Source: Brachyhypopomus gauderio (lineage: Eukaryota; Chordata; Actinopteri; Gymnotiformes; Hypopomidae). From it: a DNA stretch of 64,000 bases. Below, one piece after another: positions 32,314-52,533 of this stretch (positions within the stretch are counted from its first letter, which is position 1; every line of letters begins with the position of its first letter). The notes beneath the pieces are model-generated. The model did no database searches. It was not told the DNA's origin and saw nothing but the letters and a program-made list of their open reading frames with translations. A program made the position numbers and the translations under genes. The stretch lies in assembly GCF_052324685.1 (NCBI RefSeq), contig NC_135214.1, positions 2,585,317 through 2,649,316 of the forward strand. Direction: 5' to 3'.

Positions 32314-33531
32314 GCGCGCGCTCTGTATTGGTTGTTTTCAGCATCTCCTGGGAAGAGAAGCACTCTGCTTATCCTGAACTCCATTAAGTTCTTAATGTTT
32401 GACAGGCCAAAGTTGAAGACTCACCTCCTTGACTCTACTTGAATGCATCTGTTCACATGTAGATGTTTGTGCTATTTGCTCTTGACTGTGTGGGTGACTT
32501 TTCCCCCTGCACTAAAAGGATAAGAATGGTATTTCCCCAACTACACTGAACAAAAGACCCATTTTACCACCCTCGCCACCCAATTACACCCACCTCTCAC
32601 CGCTGTTCATATTTTGCCATGGTGCAATCACATTTAAAAATATTTTTGAAAATCATATTTGTTATTTAAAGAGTTTATCTGCAGTCAGTAATCAACTCGG
32701 AGATCGGCAGGACCTGACGGTTCATTACAATACAGATCTGTCCTCATTAATACCTCTTCAGGCGTTCCTTCGTGCTCTGAGGGAAAGATTGCACAAAAAC
32801 ACAGGAGGGGCTGGAAGAGTGTATCCAAGTTGCAGTATGCAATATGTGTGGCTCCATTGTTTTAGCCGGGCCGTGTGAATGTGTGTGTGTACTGGGACGG
32901 ACTCATTTGCCCGAGATTCATATTGAGCGGAGGATAAATCGAACCTGAGTGTCGGGCGCGCTTAATTGTCGCCGCCAATTAGTGCATTGTTGACTGGCAC
33001 AATGGCTCCACTGTAGCGCGGAGAACGCGCTCCTTTGTGCAGCTCCAGTGGCCTACAGACCAGTCAAGACTCATTTAGGGACCTGACAACATGGGGCCCG
33101 AGTGGCCCCTCCTCCGGGGAGGGGGAGGAACACAAAAGAGAGACTCTGAGGAGAGAAAGACGAAAGAGGGATGGTGTGGACACAATGGCAACATGAGAAG
33201 GAACGCAAGGGATTCGGTTCTGTCATTTTAAAAAAATTATTATTTTTTTAAAGGAGGGGGCGGGGCTTAACGTTGGTCTCGCCCCGTTCGACATGCAACG
33301 GCCTCTTGGATGCTCCACCCGTGAGACAAAGACTGAGGGCTCCCTGCTAGTAACGATGACCTAGATTAACGGCGAGTAACGATGACCTAGATTAGCGTAA
33401 CGTTCGATTTCGGCTGTGGCCAACTGTGTTTAGTCATCCAGCTGACACTGGCCTGTGCGTTTGAATTATTTGGTCACAAAGCAAATTTGCACAATTTCAC
33501 AAGAAATGAATCTTACGAATGTTTTCACATA
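31765..33531. other. intergenic DNA between plekhm3 and fzd5, part 1
   Basis: No gene seen. It contains a GT microsatellite (32279-32310), a stretch at 32650-33110 with homeodomain- and SOX-like sites, a GC box-like GGGGGCGGGGC (33255-33267) and a duplicated 26-bp segment at 33349-33400. Confidence 0.6.
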
Positions 33532-34342
33532 CAGGTGCATCTCAATAAATTAGAATATCATCAAAAAGATTCTCCATGGGCTTTAGGTCAGGCAAGTTTG
33601 ATGGCCAAACAAAGTATTGGCACTTTTGGCAGTGTGGACAGGTGCCAAGTCCTGCTGGAAAATTAAACTTCCATCTCCAAAGAGCTTGTTGGCAGAGGAA
33701 ATCATGAAGCCGTCCTGATAGGCGGCTCTGCTGACTTTGGTCTTGATACAACACGCTGGTCCCACACCAGCAGATGACATTTCTCCCCAAACCATCAGTG
33801 ATTGTGAACACTTCACACTAGACCTCAAGCAGCTTGGACTGTGTGTCTCTCCATTCTTCCTCCAGACTCTGAGACCTTGATTTCCAAATGAAATAGAGAA
33901 TCTATGTGGTATTGTCAAGAGGAAGATGAGAGACACCAGACCCAACAATGCAGACGAGATGAAGGCTGCTATCAAAGCCACCTGGGCTTCCATAACACCT
34001 CAGCAGTACCACAGACTGATCACCTCCACGCCACACTGATGCAGTAATTCATACACAAGGAGCCCCGATTATTGAGTGTGTTTACTGTACATACTCTTCA
34101 GTAGGCCAGAATTTCTGAATTAAAAATAATTTTAACAGTTGGACTTATAATATGCTAATTTTGTGAGATAAAGATTTTGGGTTTTCATTGTCTGTAAGCC
34201 ATAATCATCAACATTAACAAAAATAAACACTTGAAATAGACCACTCTGTTTGTCATGACTATATATGTGTTTCACTTTTTGTATTGAATTAATGAAATAA
34301 ATGAACTTTTTGATGATATTTGGATTTATTGAAATGCACCTG
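33532..34342. mobile_element. Tc1/mariner-type derivative with inverted core
   Basis: The ends CAGGTGCATCTCAATAAATT and AATAAATCC-complement/GAAATGCACCTG form long inverted repeats of a family common in teleosts. The left half carries transposase sequence on the minus strand (FQQDLAPVHTAKSANTLFG, MVWGEMSSAGVGP), while the right half carries the C-terminal end on the plus strand (ENLCGIVKRKMRD, ATWASITPQQYHRLI). The middle is thus inverted relative to the 3' part. It is 811 bp and non-coding. Confidence 0.82.
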
Positions 34343-34861
34343 CATTGTAGATTGTTGCATATGGTAGATTTGAGGTGGGGGTTGTGTGTGTTTTTTGCTT
34401 TTCAGCATCATAGCACTTCATCTTTGTTTACAATGTGATCACATTAAATACCAACTTAAATACTATCTCTGGTCTGCTCAGAAAACAGACTAATTAGTTG
34501 TCCATTGTGAGGTTGTTGTGATGTTATCTTGGTGGGTGTCTCTAAAGGACTCCCCTCGGAGGCCAAACACCCTGTGGTGAAAACTTCACCCACAACAGCA
34601 GGAGAACTACGGTTGTAGGACAGGATGGTGGAGAAGCCCGCTGTGACTTCCTTCAGGAAGCGTCCTGACATTAACATGCGTGATAAATGGCCACTTCTGG
34701 ACTCACAGCTCACTGCCCAACTACATTCTCACTGCTCCAGAACATACGAAGTCCACAGTTCCTGTCATCAAATAGAGAGAAGGAAACAGAAGAATCACAG
34801 AGGCAATAGTTCAATCTCTTGAATTACACAAGTTCTCTGTAATTTCTCTTTGTATATGCAT

Positions 34862-34912
<51 letters not shown>

Positions 34913-35100
34913 TAGCACGGGATGAGGGAAGGTTTCGAGAGAGATAAAGCCCTTTGTGCAGACACCTGCAGAGACACGCAGGGTGGGTACAGAGGGAGGG
35001 AGAGAGAGACGGAAAAAGTGGGTCACTGTGTCCACATGACCAGGACACACCACACCGTCCAGACGCTCCCTGCCTTACCATGACATGACATCAGCATTCA

Positions 35101-35167
<67 letters not shown>

Positions 35168-35177
35168 CATACACACA

Positions 35178-35233
<56 letters not shown>

Positions 35234-35300
35234 CTCTCACACACACACACACACTCTCTCTCTCTCTCACACACACACACACAACACAACACTCTCTCTT

Positions 35301-35341
<41 letters not shown>
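35101..35341 (+). repeat. alternating (CT)n and (CA)n compound array
   Basis: Four alternating blocks of CT and CA dinucleotides with short interruptions. This is a higher-order duplicated microsatellite. Confidence 0.95.
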
Positions 35342-35346
<5 letters not shown>

Positions 35347-36052
35347 TGCTTCGCTGGTGCAGAGCAGCACAGGTTCTCCTCTAACAGGCACAGACAATCC
35401 CAGATAAAAATAACATCTAATGAAAGAATTTAGTAAATTGTGGGGATAGAGCTGGTTTGTTCACTCTCAACGTCTCCAAGATGTCAGCGATGTTTGCCCT
35501 CTCATTCACATTCATATTCAGAATTCATCAGTGGATAGTGTCCCCGTGCTAAATGGTCATCACTCAAGTTTGTCAGTATCTATACTGTCTTCTCAGCATT
35601 GAGGTTAATAATTAACTTTCCTTCAATGAGAACAGTTGATATTTAATAGTTTTTTTAAGACATTTTTAGATTTTTATTTTTTTGGCAGCCTCACTTTCAA
35701 ACGTCTGTTGCTATGGGAGATAATAGCGTGGGGTCATGACAGCTAGAGGATACAGGGTTTAAAGTAAACATCTCAAACCATAACAGATACTTCCTGAGAG
35801 CAATCATTTGGTGTGGGTGTGTGTATATGTGTACACACTAACGAGTGATCCCCAAGCAAGCGTGAAGAATGTGAACTATTGTGTTAACTCTCATTCATCA
35901 ATATAGAGTTTAGTCAGTGTAATCTAACAGGCAAATGAAACACTGACCCAGGCTGTTTGGACTTATGCAGTCTTTCTTGAATGAACACACACACTGACAC
36001 ACACCTTATGAGACCTTTGGACCTGAAGAAAGCTGTTAGGTTACTAAATAAA

Positions 36053-36053
36053 C

Positions 36054-36128
<75 letters not shown>
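36053..36128 (+). repeat. (GA)n microsatellite
   Basis: About 36 GA units with one interruption. Confidence 0.95.
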
Positions 36129-36130
<2 letters not shown>

Positions 36131-36395
36131 AAAAAACTAGACCCACCCTTCCAACCTTTCCGTCGTCATGCCTACATGTCTCTGCCTAAATGAACTAAGC
36201 ACTTGATCTAGAGGTAATACCAACAATGAGTAGAGATAATCCATACTCCGTGTAACACTGTGAACTGTTGGGTCATGTGACATGTTACTGACGCATGACA
36301 GACTAATAGGTAGGAAAAGAAAACATCGCCTTTATATGCAGTTTGTAGTCAATATCCCACAGTACATGACTGTGTGCTACTCAACGCACAGTCTG

Positions 36396-36546
36396 AATGA
36401 GGGATACACTCACTCTGAACGAGGGATATACTCACTCTGAACGAGGGATACACTCACTCTGAACGAGGGATACACTCACTCTGAACGAGGGATATACTCA
36501 CTCTGAACGAGGGATACTCTCTGAACGAGGGATACACTCACTCTGA
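36396..36546 (+). repeat. 22/23-bp minisatellite, about 6-7 copies
   Basis: Units of GAGGGATACACTCACTCTGA plus two or three bases, with one shortened copy near 36510. Confidence 0.9.
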
Positions 36547-37199
36547 ACAATGGATTCTTCAGCCCAGGATTCTTCAGCCCTTTTATAAAAATGTGGAAGC
36601 TTGCAAGAACCACACACACAGGGACAGACGTGTCACACCTGAGACCGAAGGCACAGAATACAGCATCAACAGACGCACGAGGTCACAAAAAGACTCACGA
36701 CTGGTGAACTTTAGGGCTTTCGCCAAGGTAGCATCAAAGTGAACAGTCCAGCTGGTCTCCAGGGTAACAGAGAGGAAGGATGCTCCCCCCCCCCCCTCCC
36801 CCCACCTAACCCTGTCTCTCCCCCCCCCCCCCCTCTCAGGTGTGAGTGATGACGCTCGCGTTAAGAGTCATTATCTGAGTGTTTACACGCCTCCATCCTG
36901 AATAGGTGAAGTAGTAAGTAAATACATAAGTAACACAGGATACACGGGTTCAAACAGCAGGTCATGGGACTCGCACCCAACGCCCACATGCACTGCATCC
37001 ACACTCGATATATTACAGAGTGAATCTCACTAGTTTATTACAACCGATCTCTGGTAATGTGTTCCATATAATAGACACTCTTATAATATTTTCTTTTTTG
37101 GCGGACCAGCTATGGTAATTTCGCACAATGCAATGGAACCTGTTGCACCAAGAAAATGTGTGCTAGGTTCATTTAGTGATATGATGTGGTGGAGAGAAG

Positions 37200-38184
37200 G
37201 TGGGCGAACTCCCCCAACATCAATGACCCTCAATGAAGGGGGCAGTGATGTGAAATGTGGGGGCGTGTCGCAGCGGTGCGATGGGCGGGGCCTCAGGACT
37301 TGACTGCGCCCCTCAGTAATTACCGCCTCAGCAGCCCACAGACAACTGTGCCGGGGACAGCGAGGACACTTGGATACTTTTACACCAATTTTTCAGAAAT
37401 AAGAGAAAGGAGAAAGTGGAGCTACTCACGGAATCGTGGATGTTTGGTGCGTCTTTTTATTTAAGGCCACAGAAGCTTAAGAAGAAAAAAAAAAGTATTT
37501 TCTGATTTTTTAAAAATAAGCAAGCAAGCAAGTGAGCTGTGAGTCTGCTGCACCTGAACCTGTTGCGGGTCTGTGCGAGGACGGTGAGGACTTCTACTCT
37601 TATTTCTGACATTTACGGACTCGTTCTGGGTCGACAAGCGGATTTTTTATCTCAACTCTGTGTGAAAAGCATGAAATGACTTCACCTGTCACGCTGAACC
37701 CAAAGGAAGACCCCGAGGACATTGTCGCTTAAACGCTATTTTGTTTTAAAGGGATTAGGAGGAAATGAACTTTCAACTTGTTTATGGTGTGTGTGGTGAA
37801 TGATTCACCGTCCAGCGTCCCGGTACGTTAAACCTCCCAGCTTGAGTTACTATCTTAACACACGGATACTTTTAACCAAAACGGAGCTCTCTAATTAACA
37901 TGTAAAGTTTTTGACTTTGTCTTTAGTCTGTGGGGTTTAGAGTCATGGTGTGCTTAGAGCAGTTGGACCCAAGTGCTCCGGTCTGGACCGAACCCCTGGT
38001 GTGATTTACAGCCGTGTGGACGCGGACATGCTGCTGGAACCATCAGCGGCTCTTTGGGGACTCCGAGTGGCCATAAATTAAACCAGGGGGCCCGTGCTGA
38101 GAAAACACTCAAGATTAACGTTTGAAATTGCAATTATTACTGTTTTTTTACATCCCGAGATCAGTGGACCGGGGCTGTCGCGCC
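37200..38184 (+). promoter_or_regulatory. fzd5: probable fzd5 promoter and 5'UTR region
   Basis: The sequence upstream of the fzd5 ATG becomes richer in GC and CpG. It contains a GC box (GGGCGGGGCC around 37284) and a homeodomain-like site (GTAATTACC around 37316). No intron acceptor obvious enough to name was seen before the ATG. The transcription start cannot be placed from sequence alone. Confidence 0.35.
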
Positions 38185-39924
38185 ATGGTTCGTGTGTCCG
38201 GTTTGGTGTTCTGGCTGCGCGCGGCGCTCCTCGCGCATCTGTGGCAGCTCGCGCTCACCGCCTCCAAGGACATCGTGTGCGAGCCCATCACGGTGCCCAT
38301 GTGTAAAGGCATCGGCTACAATCTCACCTACATGCCCAACCAGTTCAACCACGACACGCAGGAGGAGGTGGGCTTGGAGGTGCACCAGTTCTGGCCTCTG
38401 GTCCGCATCCGCTGCTCCCCGGACCTCCTGTTTTTCCTCTGCAGCATGTACACCCCCATCTGCCTGCCGGACTACAAGAAGCCACTCCCGCCGTGCCGCT
38501 CGGTGTGTGAGCGGGCCAAGCGCGGCTGCTCGCCCCTCATGATCCAGTACGGGTTCGACTGGCCCGAGCGCATGAGCTGCGAGCGCCTGCCCGTGCTGGG
38601 CGACCCCGAGCGCCTCTGCATGGACCAGAACAGCAGCGAGAGCACCACCCTGTCTCCATCTCTGCCCAAGCCCACGCCCAAGGGCTCGGCCCGCCATCGG
38701 GCCACGTCCAAGTCGGCGTCGGCCCAAAAGTGCGACCGGGAGTGCCGGTGCCGCGAGCCGCTGGTGTCCGTGGGTAAGGAGGCGCACCCGCTGCAGAGCC
38801 GCGCCCGGACGGGCCCGCTGGCCGACTGCGCCCTGCCCTGCCACCAGCCCTACTTCTCGCCCGACGAGCGGGCCTTCACCGTGTTCTGGGTGGGCCTGTG
38901 GGCGGTGCTGTGCTTCGTCTCCACGCTCACCACCGTGGCCACCTTCCTCATCGACATGGAGCGCTTCCGCTACCCGGAGAGGCCCATCATCTTCCTCTCC
39001 GCCTGCTACCTCTTCGTCTCGCTGGGCTACATCGTGCGCCTGCTGGCGGGTCACGAACGGGTGGCGTGCGGCGGCTTGGGCGACCAGCGCCACGTCCTGT
39101 ACGACACGGCCGGGCCGGCCCTCTGCACCCTGGTCTTCCTGCTGGTTTACTTCTTCGGCATGGCCAGCTCCATCTGGTGGGTGGTGCTCTCCTTCACCTG
39201 GTTCCTGGCGGCAGGCATGAAGTGGGGTAACGAAGCCATCGCCGGCTACTCCCCGTACTTCCACCTGGCCGCCTGGCTGGTGCCCAGCGTCAAGTCCATC
39301 GCCGTGCTGGCCCTCAGCGCCGTGGACGGGGACCCCGTGGCGGGCATCTGCTACGTGGGCAACCAGAGTCTGGAGAGCTTGCGTGGCTTCGTGCTGGCGC
39401 CCCTGGTGGTCTACCTGGCGTCCGGGTCGCTCTTCCTCCTGGCCGGCTTCGTGTCTCTCTTCCGCATCCGCAGCGTCATCAAGCAGGGCGGGACCAAGAC
39501 GGACAAGCTGGAGAAACTCATGATCCGAATCGGCCTGTTTACCGTGCTCTACACGGTGCCCGCCACCATCGTGGTGGCATGTCTGGTCTACGAGCAGCAC
39601 TACCGGCCCGGCTGGGAGAGGGCGCTGGCGTGCGCCTGCCCGGCCGAACGCCACCAGCTGGCCCCGGGCCCCGACTACGCCATCTTCATGCTCAAGTACT
39701 TCATGTGTCTGGTGGTGGGCATCACGTCTGGCGTGTGGATCTGGTCGGGCAAGACGCTGGAGTCGTGGAGGCGGTTTGTGGGGCGCTGCTTCCCCTGCGG
39801 AGTCCGCAAGCCACCTGCCTCCGCCTCCTCCGTGTACAGCGAGGCCAGCGCGGCCCTCACCGCCCGGGCCGGCTCCACGGCCCTCGGGTCCTACCACAAA
39901 CCTGCTGCACCCCTGCACGTTTGA
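38185..39924 (+). CDS. fzd5: frizzled-5, Wnt receptor
   Basis: A single coding exon of 579 codons plus stop encodes a class F seven-pass receptor at the plasma membrane. The ATG at 38185 sits in a good context (CGCCATGG) and starts a hydrophobic signal peptide; the frame is open 21 codons further upstream but has no ATG there. Residues 32 to about 145 form the Cys-rich Wnt-binding domain (CEPITVPMCKGIGYNLTYMP and later Cys). A linker follows, then seven hydrophobic segments from about residue 233 to 520. The cytoplasmic KTLESW (residues 523-528) is the KTxxxW Dishevelled-binding motif. N-glycosylation sites NLT and NSS are present. The TM-proximal blocks (IDMERFRYPERPIIFLSACY, SVIKQGGTKTDKLEKLMIRI) fit FZD5 better than FZD8, the closest alternative; the neighbours also fit FZD5. 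The C-terminus is PLHV. Confidence 0.97.
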   Translation: MVRVSGLVFWLRAALLAHLWQLALTASKDIVCEPITVPMCKGIGYNLTYMPNQFNHDTQEEVGLEVHQFWPLVRIRCSPDLLFFLCSMYTPICLPDYKKPLPPCRSVCERAKRGCSPLMIQYGFDWPERMSCERLPVLGDPERLCMDQNSSESTTLSPSLPKPTPKGSARHRATSKSASAQKCDRECRCREPLVSVGKEAHPLQSRARTGPLADCALPCHQPYFSPDERAFTVFWVGLWAVLCFVSTLTTVATFLIDMERFRYPERPIIFLSACYLFVSLGYIVRLLAGHERVACGGLGDQRHVLYDTAGPALCTLVFLLVYFFGMASSIWWVVLSFTWFLAAGMKWGNEAIAGYSPYFHLAAWLVPSVKSIAVLALSAVDGDPVAGICYVGNQSLESLRGFVLAPLVVYLASGSLFLLAGFVSLFRIRSVIKQGGTKTDKLEKLMIRIGLFTVLYTVPATIVVACLVYEQHYRPGWERALACACPAERHQLAPGPDYAIFMLKYFMCLVVGITSGVWIWSGKTLESWRRFVGRCFPCGVRKPPASASSVYSEASAALTARAGSTALGSYHKPAAPLHV

Positions 39925-41465
39925 ACCAGGCTCACCACGGACCCTGTGTTCAGCACCAGGACCTGAGACCGCCTGACGGGCGTCGTGAACCACGTCCAGC
40001 ACTACAAGAGCACCTGAATCAGCTTCATCTTGCCCTGATTCGGGAGCACATGGGTGATGAGAATAACAGATTACTGTGTTTTCTCTCCCAAATTCTTCTC
40101 TGGACCCACTAAGTGGATGAGATATGAACGTGTGGAGATCATACGCGTGGGGAAAAAGGACAGAATGAGAAGCTGTTTGTTTGACCTGTTGGTTCAAGCT
40201 GCTTCTAATGAGTTTCAGTGACAACAAAAGACTCGAGATGAATAAATCGGAGCAGACAGACATCGCAATGTGACAGCAGCCACACCAAATTTCAAAATAA
40301 AAACAAACAAATGAACGGCTTGCGTCAGGATTCCTGTGGCCAAGTTATGGAGGCCTTTTATTTATTTGTTTATTTCTGTAAATATGTATTCAGATCATGT
40401 TTGTGACTTTTTTGATAGAAAACCAGAGAAGGAACATTCCAAGAATTTTATGGGGGCACATTGTTGTCTAAGTTAGTCTTTTACTGGTAAATGATGGTTG
40501 GAATTACCTTCTCCCCACTGTTTATGCTTCTGAACAAATTTTAAAAACACCAACTGGGTCGGCCAACTGGGGGTGGGAGACACACACACACACACACACC
40601 ATCTCTAACAGTCCGTGTAGTTTACGCACGCAGCCAGGACACAGGTGTGACTGGATCTTGGCACAATGAGTTTAATCTGTTACCAAGTCACAAATTTCAG
40701 AATGTGTGTGTAAACTAGTACATGGTTAAACTGCTTTGTAAATTTGGAATCCACTTGGGACAAAACAAACTGTAGACAAACGAAACATAATATATGTCCT
40801 ATGGTCGCAACATTGCATTGATTATGGCAGCTCAAAGCTACAAACAACTGCATTAATGTGTTTGACAGCAGACATGTTATCCATTCTCAGTTACTGAGGT
40901 TGACTCCCCCTAGTGGCCACTTGTTAAATTGGTCCTTAGCCTAATTTTCCTAAAATTGCGAGCTGGACACCAAACCTCGTCACCATTTTAAATCAACTGT
41001 TCATCAGATACTTGCCATGCGATTTCCACATTAGCGTCTCACTCTTGCCTTGCAAGATAAATAAAAAACCCTTCCAAGACTTCAGGAACTGGTTCATCTC
41101 CTCGTGCAGGTGTAGATGTGTGAAAACGTACAACGGTGGCCTTAGTGGTCACGATGGCGCTTACACGAAACGCTGTAATACGCGTAAAACTTCTCGGCCA
41201 AAGTCTTTTATATTCTGTTTAAAGTCATTCTGAGTCCATAGTGTGGCAGCCTGCGTAATCTGAGAATACCGTTGTCTGTCCAGTGTGACTGTATGCGTTT
41301 TGGCTTATTCATATGTAAATCTTATGTAAAATTCTTTTTAATAACCTGGTTATGTATGTAAATACTTTATTTTAACAGAATTTTCATTCCTTGATAAGAT
41401 TTTAAAGAGATTAGATATTTATGAAACGGAGTGTCATTTCATTTCTCTTCTTGGTAGAGAATAAA
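39925..41465 (+). other. fzd5: probable fzd5 3'UTR
   Basis: AT-rich unique sequence follows the fzd5 stop, with AATAAA at 40296-40301 and again at 41460-41465, and a short CA run (40580-40598). No other gene is seen. Long 3'UTRs are usual for vertebrate frizzled-5, so the distal signal is plausible. Confidence 0.45.
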
Positions 41466-42333
41466 ATCGTGGAGCAATCTGAACACGCTAGTGTAATCAT
41501 TTTGTTTGTGTATTCATTAGGTGCATCACATACGCAGATGTCAAATATGTCAAAAACTGGTTTGGCCAGTTGTGGTTACAAGGGATCTTGGATGATACAA
41601 AATGTTCCGGGTGTCAACAGTTTTGGCAGCCACATTAAGCCCACCAGTGACTGACGGCTGCTGACTAAACCCGTTATTGGTGAGGAGGGTCAGGACTCGC
41701 CCCCTAGATGGGCAATATGCACCTCAATGAGTTAATACAGTAACGTCCACCTCTGGAGAAGATCCCTGTAAACACCACTATATGAAAGAACGAAGCTTCT
41801 ATACACAGAGTCTTACACCCCATATGATTAACCCTGCCATCAAAGAGCCAAACGTAGGCTATATCCATCACACTACCCCGTACTGGAGAACAAGGCATTG
41901 TGGGTATATTGTAATTACAATAATCAAATGCAACTCATCAAGACTTTTAACCAAAAGTTCCAGTGTAGTTCCACACTGTGATGTGAGTCATATCATCCCA
42001 ACCTGAACCTACATGGCAAATCAGGAACAGTTTTACATGATTAGTGTTTATTTAAAATACTCCATCTGCAATTGATTTCAATTAAAAACTGACACATTTC
42101 ACAGCTAGTAGCCTACATAGTAAGCAAAAAAACAAAAACAAAAACAACCAAAAAAAAATTCCTTCAGTCAGTTTTTTTGTTTCTATGTAGACAGGTCGTT
42201 TTGCATTGGTTTAGGTAGGAGTTCCCATAGTGGACAGGACCGGAGAAAAGTCTCTACCGGTGGACCGGAAGGGAGCGGTCCGACGGGCGTGGATCGGGAG
42301 CTCCGCGCAGGCCCGGGGTCGGAGGTCAGGGGT
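41466..42333. other. convergent 3' region between fzd5 and ccnyl1
   Basis: No coding exon is seen. On the minus strand an AATAAA (plus-strand TTTATT, 42047-42052) lies 282 bp beyond the ccnyl1 stop and is a good candidate for its polyadenylation signal. The two genes therefore end tail to tail, within about 600 bp if the distal fzd5 signal is used. Confidence 0.5.
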
Positions 42334-51643
<9,310 letters not shown>

Positions 51644-52430
51644 CACGCCCTGCACCGAACAGCGCGCGTGAGCGTGAGAAACGGGCCAACCGGGAGGGGG
51701 GGGTTCTCACGCGCGCATCAGACGTGAAGTGTGGCGGGCCCGGTCCCCACGGATCAATTCACGTACGGCACACGGCGTTTGGGACTAAAATAAAGAGATG
51801 AACTTCACCAGGAGAGTAAAGAGGAGACGCTCATCCCGCGTTCCGCCCCGGTAAGCTAACGCGGCTAGCCCCGGCCGGCTAACCCCGGCCCTTTAACTCC
51901 GCCGACCGCGCTCAGTCCGAGCAAGAGCGACGGTACCGCACGCGCCCCCTCCCCGCGCGCGCTGTTAGCTACCGCACGCGCCCCCCTCCCCGCGCGCGCT
52001 GTTAGCTACCGCACGAGACCGTGAATCAACCGAAAATTCTCAGCTCAAACCGAGGCCCACGACAACCGTTGGTCGGCTTTTTATTTTCCCCTCCGTAACT
52101 AGTGAATAAACTCCTGATGATATATAAATATATATAAAAGATAAATCAACTATAACCTGTTTTTAAACTTCTCCCACCAAGTCTGTGGGTTTTTTTTTGA
52201 GGATCCCCCCCGTTATCCCCGCGTCCACACCGGCCAGTATCGCAATCCGCCCGCCGCCGCCACCGCCATCTGTTTCGCACGACGCTATCAGGATCCGCCC
52301 ATTTTAAAAATTCCGTCGATTCCTATTGGACGTGTAATCATAACAAGACAGGAACGCTCACAGCTATTGGTCAGTAGCTCTGCCACTTACTCAAGGTTCG
52401 AGCTCATTGGATTGATTCCGCCTGATTCTG
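51644..52430 (-). promoter_or_regulatory. ccnyl1: ccnyl1 promoter and CpG island
   Basis: CpG-dense sequence sits directly upstream of the ccnyl1 ATG. It includes a roughly 40-bp duplicated block of C-rich and CGCG sequence (51930-52010). ATTGG boxes at about 52324, 52365 and 52407 are CCAAT boxes read on the minus strand. This is the usual architecture of a TATA-less housekeeping promoter. The exact start site is not visible. Confidence 0.55.
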
Positions 52431-52533
52431 CCCCTGCTTCCAGGGTCATTGCAGTTGACCTGAAAGAACGCCTTATTTAATGTATAGCTCTCATTTACAC
52501 TACAGTAATCCTAGACACTAGCTAAAACTATAG

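Larger units (their letters stand above)
34343..37199. other. intergenic DNA upstream of fzd5, part 2
   Basis: No gene seen. It holds a GT repeat (34867-34911), the large CT/CA compound array (35101-35341), a GA repeat (36053-36128), a 22/23-bp minisatellite (36396-36546) and C-rich runs (36784-36835). Confidence 0.65.

Noticed and set aside
38161..40263. A 700-codon open frame on the minus strand opposite fzd5
   Set aside because: It is the antisense shadow of a GC-rich coding exon; its composition (Ala, Gly, Arg, His, Gln) mirrors fzd5 codons and it resembles no known protein.
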